Source: Agriotes lineatus
Taxonomy: Eukaryota; Arthropoda; Insecta; Coleoptera; Elateridae
Direction of reading: 5' to 3'
Length of the DNA: 64,000 nt
Assembly (NCBI GenBank): GCA_940337035.1
Contig: CALNHX010007786.1
Span: 1-64,000 of the forward strand
Shown in pieces: positions 56,771 to 64,000 of this stretch; the stretch's first letter is position 1; every line of letters starts with the position of its first letter. Position numbers and translations under genes: made by a program. Below the pieces are notes generated by a model. That model saw only the letters and a program-made list of their open reading frames with translations. It did no database searches and was not told where the DNA came from.

Positions 56771-59369
56771 AAAGCGTTTAAATCGGCGTCGTTCTAAAAA
56801 CTCGTAATAATCGTGTTGGATGCTCAAGTATTGAATTAATAGTGGAAAAACGTTAAAAATGTGTGCTGTCGAACACAGTAAGAGTCATCTACCCATATTG
56901 TTGAATAATCTTTTCAAATACCACTCAAGGTAAAAATGTTTCGTTAACATGTAAATTATTGGAAATTTCACTCAACAAAATTAGTTTAAATGTCACTCGC
57001 CTTCGGCTCGTGAGATTTTTAAATTTTGTATCGTAAAATGTAAACGCAATAATTTACATGGAAACGGCAAAATATTTGTCAAAAATATATCCACTTCTTG
57101 TGGTATTACCCTTGATTATTCGACACTATAATAAACGAACCAATGAAAATTGTTCAATTTGTCAAAAGCGACCAATCAAAGTTGACTGTATTTGAAAACA
57201 CCTAATGTCGCAGTGTTTTCACGCGAGCCCGATTGGTTTCAATGATTTCAATTTAGTGAGTATATAGCCTTTGACTGACATTTCACCAAAACGTCAAAGT
57301 GAAGTTTGCAAATGGGCGCCGTTCTAGAAACTCATGATAATCGTGTTGCAAGCTCCAGTATTGAATTAATAGTGAAAAACGTTAAAAATATGTGCTGTCG
57401 AACACGATAAAAGTCATCTAGCCATATTGTTGAATAATGTTTCCAAATACCACTCAAGGCAAATTTTTTTAAGAGAATTTTTTTCGTCAACATGAAAATT
57501 ATTGCAAATTTCTCTGAACAAAAATTGCTCAAATTCCACTCGACCTGCGGTCTCGCGGAATTTTTAACGCAGTTTTGGTTTCGAGAAATTTAAACGCAAT
57601 TATTTGCTTGAGAACGAAAAATATTCTTAAAAAATGTTTACCTTTTGTCGTATTACCCTTGATTATTCGACACTATAATGAACGAACCAATGAAAATTGT
57701 TCAATTTGTCAAAAACGACCAATCAAAATTGACTATATTTGCAAACACCTAATGTCGCAGTGTTTTCACGCGAGCCAGATTGGTTTCAATGATTTTAATT
57801 TAGTGAGTAGCCTTTGACTGACAAAAGTCAAAGTAAAGCTTTTAATCGGCGTCGTTCTAAAAACTCGTAATAATCGTGTTGGATGCTCCAGTATTGAATT
57901 AATAGTGGAAAAACGTTAAAAATGTGTGCTGTCGAACACGGTAAGAGTCATCTACCCATATTGTTGAATAATCTTTCCAAATACCACTCAAGGTAAAAAT
58001 GTTTAATTAACATGTAAATTATTGCAAATTTCACTCAACAAAATCAGTTTAAATGTCACTCGCCTTCGGCTCGTGAGATTTTTAAATTTTGTATCGTAAA
58101 ATTTAAACGCAATAATTTACATGGAAACGGCAAAATATTTGTCAAAAATATATCCACTTCTTGTGGTATTACCCTTGATTATTCGACACTATAATAAACG
58201 AACCAATGAAAATTGTTCAATTTGTCAAAAGCGACCAATCAAAGTTGACTGTATTTGAAAACACCTAATGTCGCAGTATTTTCACGCGAGCCCGATTGGT
58301 TTCAATGATTTCAATTTAGTGAGTATATAGCCTTTGACTGACATTTCCCCAAAATGTCAAAGTGAAGTTTGCAAATGGGCGCCGTTCTAGAAACTCATGA
58401 TAATCGTGTTGGAAGCTCCAGTATTGAATTAATAGTGAAAAACGTTAAAAATATGTGCTGTCGAACACGATAAAAGTCATCTAGCCATATTGTTGAATAA
58501 TGTTTCCAAATACCACTCAAGGCAAAATTTTTTAAGAGAATTTTTTTCGTCAACATGAAAATTATTGCAAATTTCTCTGAACAAAAATTGCTCAAATTCC
58601 ACTCGACCTGCGGTCTCGCGGAATTTTTAACGCAGTTTTGGTTTCGAGAAATTTAAACGCAATTATTTGCTTGAGAACGAAAAATATTCTTAAAAAATGT
58701 TTATCTTTTGTCGTATTACCCTTGATTATTCGACACTATAATGAACGAACCAATGAAAATTGTTCAATTTGTCAAAAACGACCAATCAAAATTGACTATA
58801 TTTGCAAACACCTAATGTCGCAGTGTTTTCACGCGAGCCAGATTGGTTTCAATGATTTCAATTTAGTGAGTAGCCTTTGACTGACAAAAGTCAAAGTAAA
58901 GCTTTTAATCGGCGTCGTTCTAAAAACTCGTAATAATCGTGTTGGATGCTCCAGTATTGAATTAATAGTGGAAAACGTTAAAAATGTGTGCTGTCGAACA
59001 CGGTAAGAGTCATATACCCATATTGTTGAATAATCTTTCCAAATACCACTCAAGGTAAAAATTTTTCGTTAACATGTAAATTATTGCAAATTTTTCTCAA
59101 TAAAAACTGCTCAAATTTTTAACGCAGTTTTGGTTTCGCGAAATTTAAACACAATAATTTGCATGTGAACCAAAAAAATTCTAACAAAATGTTCACCTCT
59201 TGTGGTATTACCCTTGAAAATCGTACGACACTCATTAATGACCAATAGAAAACTTAGTTCACGAGCCATAACCAAGACAACAACAAAATTTCTTGGAAAT
59301 TTTTTGTAGATATACCAACCTAACTGTGAGGGTTTGTATCGTTACGATTTTCTTACCGAATCTGCATTC

Positions 59370-59506
59370 GAGCATTAATTCATATCCGGAAATGATTTTT
59401 CGTGCATTCCAACAACATTCTAATTTGCGCTCGCGTCCCGCTCGGGCAAATTAATACGACGTTGTTGGAACAAACTCAAAAAAAAAACTGGAAAGAATTA
59501 ATGCTC
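59370..59506. repeat. ~137-bp palindrome with GC-rich tip
   Basis: Outer arms gagcattaattcatatccgg and ctggaaagaattaatgctc pair. Inner arms ttccaacaac...aatttgc and gcaaatt...gttgttggaa pair. The tip gctcgcgtcccgctcgg lies at 59428-59444. Confidence 0.75.
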
Positions 59507-59652
59507 TTATGAAATTATATGAGAATATTTTAAAAAAAGTCAATATTAGTGTTCTGTTACTATAGAAATTGCGTAGTTTGTTGCTAGATTTACTAAAAAC
59601 TAATTTGAAAAAGTAGTTTTGTTCATTGAATAGTCTCTCGAATGCCATTCTT

Positions 59653-59776
59653 AGTCAAAGTTAAGTAGAATATTTTTGCGGTAGTATCACTACTCATGTC
59701 CACTGCGGTTACCTCGAACCTAAGCGCAATGGACATTCCTGATACCACAGCAAAGATAAGCGACATAACTTTGACT
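59653..59776. repeat. 124-bp palindrome
   Basis: agtcaaagtta and aactttgact pair at the ends. Inside, gtagtatcac pairs with gataccac and tgtccactgcg with cgcaatggaca. The tip gttacctcgaacctaag lies at 59708-59724. Confidence 0.75.
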
Positions 59777-60983
59777 ACTCATGGTATTATAAGTGATTAT
59801 ATCTTACTTAATAGTTTTTTGGTTTGTAAATTAGCTGCTAGCGGGTGGTAACTTTAATTATATAGATTAAAATAATTTAATGAAGTAAGATTGGTTTTCA
59901 AATTTTGGGAGAGCTGGATGAAAATAAAGCTAGTTTATAATATTAACTGCCTTTTATAATATATCCTAATTAAGGTAATAAAAGTTATTACATCTAAATT
60001 TCTACGGCTTACGGATAATATAAAACTCATAATGAAAGCTCATGATAATGCTTTATTTAATTTACATTTACAAATATGTTTAGGCTCGAGCATATACAAA
60101 GACTTGCGAATGTTTCCGTTCTACACAAAGGAAATTAATATGTTTTAAATTCCAAAACTTGAAATACTTTGATCATGGTGAATATTATACTGGGCGTGTT
60201 GTTACGGTGCAAAATTTTCCAGCTTTACAGTGATGCATTTTGATTCCAGGCTATTGCCTGGCCAGTTTAAATTTCAAAATTAAATTTGATATTTTGCGCG
60301 CCGAGCTCCGGCTGTCTTCGACCAGAATTGTGGAATTCTGGAAGCGATGGCAGTTTAAGTTTTCACACTAGCAGGTGGTGATCGATTACTATTATAGCCT
60401 TTATTTATGGTTGTCAATTTAGGATTTGCGAATCGATGCCGCAATTAAGATCTATATGAATTATCCTAAATAGATTTTACCCGTATGAGGATCTTTGGCG
60501 TGAAAATGCAGCGCGATAACACCGAGGTATCAACTGTTTTATTGTGACCTCTTTACATTACTCAATTTAATGCGTTTTTTCCAATTCTCATTCCTTTCAT
60601 ATTTTGTAGCGCTTTTAGTAAGAGGCTCTATACACTTTAATAAACTTCTCTACCCGCTATATTCGAGGAAGTACAGACTGTTAGTGGTGAGAGGAAAAAA
60701 CTACATACAGCTGTTAGGAACCTTGAAACCACATGGCAAATCAGTTCCTGTAAAATCTCACTGTTGCACCCTTAAGAAGGAAGTTATTGGAAATCCGTGC
60801 ACCACAGGGCGATGCAGTTCTTCGTCCCATAACGCTCCACCGATGCAGAATCGTTAATGGTGGTATTGGACTGAATGCCGAGATTCTGCGATATTAAAGT
60901 CGTGTACTCAATTTATAATATGCTTCAGTATAAATCTAATTTTATTTGATGAATCCCTAACGGGAAGTTTTCTACTGACCTAA
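59777..60983. other. unassigned AT-rich region
   Basis: The 95-codon ORF at 60570-60857 has no recognisable domain. The TAA at 60981-60983 is the left target duplication of the next element. Confidence 0.35.
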
Positions 60984-61335
60984 TAGTAGGGAGGCCAAGT
61001 GAATTAATAATTATTTTCGTGGGACTGAGTAGGTTTATACCGACAAGTGATACCATTGTAATCAGCGGTGTTTCCTTAGTAGAAAAACTCCTGTTGTCGC
61101 TTTCTCAGCCTGTGGAGTAAGGAGCTATGACGTCACAAAGGTGGTAAAATGGTAGGTTTCAACAGTTTTACAGTTTTTCGCAAATATCTCGTTAACTGCA
61201 AGGTTTAGCGCAAACTTGATCTTATACAAAATTAATGTACATTTAATTTACAATAAAAATGGTCGTATGAATTTTTGCACTGCAGTAAAGGATTACGGAA
61301 ATATAGAGGGGGTAAAAATGTAACTTTTTCTGTTT
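60984..61335 (+). repeat. left terminal inverted repeat
   Basis: Matches the reverse complement of the right end over almost its whole length: tcgtgggactgagtag, ttgtcgctttctcagcctgt, taccattttaccac (inverted), cgcaaatatctcgttaactg. About 165 bp present in the right repeat is missing here after gacgtcac (61130-61137). Confidence 0.85.
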
Positions 61336-61500
61336 GTCAAAAAAGCAAAAATCATGCCTATGAACTCGTAATATTCTCTCCAAGTGTAGGTATTATATAA
61401 AGTGTTCAAAGAAGTGGGGAGGCCAGGTGGTTATGGTAAAGCACCCAGCATAAAAGACGAATAACATTTACGCAGATCATCCACTACTACACATGTTGAA

Positions 61501-62490
61501 GTGAAAGTGAAAGATGGAATTAATGTCACTCTAGAACAAGCAAAATTTCTAACTAGTATTAAGAACAAGATACAACTGATTACTCTCATCACTGTACACT
61601 TACAGCAAGCTGGCTGCAAAGTGATTCAGGCAGAATGTGATGCTGACACCAAGATCGTTACAATTGAGGAATTAAAGAAGGAAACAGAAGGTATCGTAAT
61701 TGGCAATGACACCGATTTATTGGTCTTGTTGGTTTTTCATGCTCCAGCATTCAAACAGTTGAAGATGGTTGCACCGAATAAAGGTATAACCAAGAAGAAA
61801 AAGTTTACTGCATTGGAGACATTCAGCGTGGTATCGGGAAAATGAAGGATGTTCTCTTGGCAGTTTACACTTTCGCCGGATGTGATACCGCCTCTTCAAT
61901 TTATAGAAAGGGAAAAATAACGCCTTCTGAAAGCGTGCGACGTGACAAGGAATTTTACTTAAAGCAGTTGACTTTTAACCACCCAAATGCAGACCCAGAT
62001 GCAGTAACTGGCTGGAAACCATTTCTTCCTTTCGATATTTGCATCAACAAATGCAGATAATTTGGATAATCTGCGCCATCAATGTTATTTGTAAACCATC
62101 GCAAAGAAGCCTGTACACACAAATTTCAGGTTGGCTGTACTTTTCCCTACTTCAGCAGCTGCACAACAACACTCTTATAGAGTTTACCATCAAGTGCAGC
62201 AATGGCTCAATCTCAATAAAGATTCACTAAAATGGGGTTGTAAAAGGATTGGTGGTTATGTGCGTCCAGTTGCAACCACAAAGGCAGCTGATCCTGAAAA
62301 ATTGCTGTCCCTCATTGTTTACACTTGTAATGTGGGGTGTGTCAGAAACTGTAAGCATCGACAGAGTGGCTTGAAATGCTCAAATATGTGCAAGAATTGC
62401 TCCGGACATAGGTGCACCAACACAGATGCACTAATTATTGACGACGGCATCGATGAAGATAATATTCAACATGAAAAAAAGCTTGAAGGT
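61501..62490 (+). pseudogene. XPG/FEN-like protein pseudogene, Academ-type copy 2
   Basis: The remnant covers the C-terminal third of the same family as 46960-49034. 61501-61845 contains ECDADT (residues 45-50), equivalent to HEEADT of copy 1, and IGNDTDLLVLLV (67-78), the SxDxDLL motif. The frame shifts near 61842 to YTFAGCDTASSIYRKGK, the GxD motif. It shifts again near 62050 to FPTSAAAQQHSYRVYHQVQQ (62145 on) and the Cys-rich tail CNVGC ... CKHRQSGLKC ... CKNCSGHRC (62329-62415). Asp residues of all three motifs survive, but the first Glu pair of copy 1 is Cys-Asp here. Breaks at 61842 and about 62050 make it non-functional. The N-terminal two thirds are absent. Confidence 0.6.
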
Positions 62491-62874
62491 TTTTATGTTA
62501 CTGATTGCTGTTATTTATTATTATGTAACTACCTTGAACGTTGTACATACCACTTTTCATTGAAGAACATTGAATTTACTGAAAACCATGTATTGTGAAG
62601 AAAACAATTTCCATTATTTTTTGTATTACAGCTTATTAGATAAAGTTTGTAGTTAACCCTGTTTCAATGATATCCACATGATTTTATCTTTTTAGGATGA
62701 TATGACAAAAGATAGAGGTAATTTAAGTAGGTGTAATTATAAGAACACAAATGGGAACGAAAAAAACGATATAATGAATTATTCAAAGAGAAAAATAGGC
62801 AAAATGAAGATAAAAGCGACAAAGGAGGGGAGCAATGTAGATATATTATCATATACATACATATAGCCGTACAT

Positions 62875-62990
62875 ACATCATCATCATCATCATTCGTTTT
62901 TGCTCCTGTAGAAGCATAGGGCGTCTTTCGACGATTCTTCAGCATTTGGTGTTTCCATCTATATGGTAGCAGAGTTGCCAGCTCTGTACC
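62875..62990 (-). mobile_element. RTE-like LINE/SINE 3' tail insertion
   Basis: On the minus strand the segment ends in GATGATGATGATGATGATG (plus-strand 62876-62893). It is preceded by cgaaagacgccctatgcttc. A short conserved 3' end followed by (ATG)n is typical of insect RTE elements and their SINEs. It lies inside the Academ-type element, so it arrived later. Confidence 0.5.
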
Positions 62991-63104
62991 AACATACATA
63001 CATACACACAGGCAAATGTTCCTATCTTATTGATGCGTCACTAAGTACTTTTTATAACGAAACACACTCATTTTTAAGTGAATACGATGAATCCCAAGCT
63101 AACC

Positions 63105-63630
63105 GGAAAATAATGACATCATTCCCCCTTCCATATCTCTGTAACCCTTGTCGGGAAGTCAAAAATGCATAACACCATTTTTATTGCAAATTAAATATAG
63201 ATAAATTTTTTATAAGATAAAGTTTGCGCTAAACCTTGCAGTTAACGAGATATTTGCGAAAAACTATAAAACTGTTGAAACCTACCATTTTACCACATTT
63301 CCACCCCCCTCCCTCCTAAACCCGACGCGCAATGTTGTGCAACTTTTTACCACCTATTGAGAGGAGGGTACTAAACAGTTTCCTGCTGGGTAGAACTTTT
63401 TTTTGGATGTTTGGGTTAAACCCTAGCTTTACTGTACTAAAACCTGGAACCAAGTATGGCCATATTAGTGACGGCATAGCTCTTCTCTCCACAGGCTGAG
63501 AAAGCGACAACATGATTTTTCATACTCAGGAAACACCACCGAATAAGAAGGTACCACTTGTCGGTATAAAGCTACTCAGTCCCACGAAAATCGTTATTTG
63601 ACGAGATAATTTAGTTTGGCCTCTCTACTA
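63105..63630 (-). repeat. right terminal inverted repeat
   Basis: Inverted partner of 60984-61335. It keeps ~165 bp (about 63292-63460) that the left copy lacks, including a poly-T run and the GC-richer cccccctccctcct stretch. Confidence 0.85.
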
Positions 63631-63633
63631 TAA

Positions 63634-63933
63634 TGAAAAGCAGGGTACTTTGCCTGCAGGTAGTATTGAATCGTGTTTGAATTGTTTTGAGAATTCGCCT
63701 TCTTCAGCAGAAAGCTTTCTCATCTCCCTTCAATCTTGCACCGGTTATTATTGTGTGCCCCGAGGTCACATATTTGAATTAATTGCACATTCTACGGCAT
63801 TGACATCACTTGCGGTACGTTGTTTGATCAAACCGAATTTAATTTCCAATAAAGCCTACGTTAACTATGCGTTTCCTTTTATTAGAAAATATACGTACCC
63901 TTTTATAGAACTGTAATCTGGCTAGAAAACAAG
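63634..63933. other. unassigned spacer
   Basis: One 88-codon ORF (63650-63916) with no recognisable domain. Nothing else seen. Confidence 0.35.
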
Positions 63934-64000
63934 ATTTATTTATTTATTTATTTAGTGCTTAGCCAACAGCCGTTAGGTCAATTATAAACATCGCTGTACA
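63934..64000 (-). mobile_element. 5S-derived SINE, 3' end (cut by window edge)
   Basis: The reverse complement reads TGTACAGCGATG ... CTAACGGCTGTTGGCTAAGC followed by (AAAT)n. It matches 27937-27982 of the other 5S-SINE with about seven differences in 46 bases. The 5S-like head should lie beyond the window. Confidence 0.7.

Larger units (their letters stand above)
52735..57110 (+). repeat. 2181-bp higher-order unit, two near-identical copies
   Basis: Markers at 53016, 53546 and 54680 recur at 55198, 55727 and 56862, each shifted by about 2181-2182 bp. Only a few single-base differences are visible between copies, so identity is above 99 percent by eye. Each unit holds three monomers, one palindromic MITE and one ~410-bp insert. 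Confidence 0.85.
51000..59215 (+). repeat. ~530-bp satellite array with higher-order structure
   Basis: About thirteen tandem monomers. The marker GTGCTGTCGAACAC recurs near 52489, 53016, 53546, 54680, 55198, 55727, 56862, 57390, 57925, 58450 and 58985. Spacing is 518-535 bp, or ~1134 bp where insertions sit. Two variants alternate: A (gtaagagtcatctaccc) and B (gataaaagtcatctagcc), giving an A-B dimer of ~1060 bp. Two older monomers at 51131 and 51679 are 548 bp apart. They share the caccactcgaag and tcgccttcggc segments but have another central part. Short ORFs inside recur because the repeat is conserved. They are not genes. Confidence 0.9.
60984..63630 (+). mobile_element. long-TIR DNA transposon with XPG-like gene remnant (Academ-type)
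   Basis: The element starts TAGTAGGGAGGCCAA and ends TTGGCCTCTCTACTA. It is flanked on both sides by TAA (60981-60983 and 63631-63633), a 3-bp target duplication. Long terminal inverted repeats of ~350 and ~525 bp enclose a decayed gene (61501-62490) related to XPG/FEN nucleases. The Academ label is from memory: that superfamily was described with an XPG nuclease, a Cys8 finger and 3-4-bp target duplications. At 2.6 kb the copy is far shorter than a full element would be, so the region coding for most of the protein is deleted. Confidence 0.65.

Noticed and set aside
52525..58880. Recurring ORFs of 66-102 codons in the 52-59 kb region with near-identical peptides
   Set aside because: They recur because the satellite monomer is repeated. 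There is no start context, domain or codon bias, and indels between variants change the frames without a preference for triplets.
51000..59215. CRISPR array
   Set aside because: Repeat units are ~530 bp with no short repeat/spacer alternation, and the genome is eukaryotic.

Overview
This is a repeat-dense stretch of an insect-type nuclear genome. It is AT-rich, with no operons or ribosome binding sites. It carries tRNA- and 5S-derived SINEs, several LINE lineages, BEL/Pao and Gypsy LTR elements, Tc1/mariner-type transposons and a satellite array. The mix would fit a beetle or another large-genome insect, but the sequence alone does not fix the species. I find no confident multi-exon host gene. 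The best host-gene candidate is a single small secreted-protein ORF at 10126-10371.

Layout. 1-2768: a BEL/Pao element with a decayed gag, no pol, and a run of ~75-bp tandem repeats. 3255-5710: a broken Gypsy element on the minus strand. 5760-7390: a GC-rich block with a 16-G run and a minisatellite. 8640-9490: a mariner fossil. 10126-10371: the small secreted ORF. 11311-11762: a near-perfect foldback element. 11775-16090: a nearly intact CR1/Jockey-group LINE. 16-28 kb: mostly AT-rich DNA with two tRNA-SINEs, a DUF4817-type transposase fossil, two TIR-bearing MITEs, long palindromes and a 5S-rRNA-derived SINE (27751-28012). 28148-32677: a young, apparently complete Gypsy element with one 1341-residue gag-pol ORF and LTRs that differ at one base. 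32678-36400: an older LINE on the minus strand, abutting the Gypsy LTR. 37-46 kb: LINE and transposase fragments. 46960-49034: a decayed gene of an XPG/FEN-like (PIN-fold) family that I assign tentatively to Academ transposons. 50-51 kb: palindromes. 51000-59215: a ~530-bp satellite with a 2.18-kb higher-order duplication that carries two passenger elements. 60984-63630: a second, divergent XPG-like gene remnant inside an element with long terminal inverted repeats and a 3-bp TAA target duplication. The window ends inside a second 5S-SINE copy, in reverse orientation.

The main novelty is the 60984-63630 element. It has long TIRs, a TAA duplication, an XPG-like acidic nuclease signature and a Cys-rich C-terminal finger, and a divergent relative lies 12-14 kb upstream. 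Next in interest are the 5S-derived SINE family, the satellite that has amplified transposon passengers, and a recurring class of 80-175-bp palindromes, most with GC-rich tips. Everything was read by eye; no database search or alignment was run.
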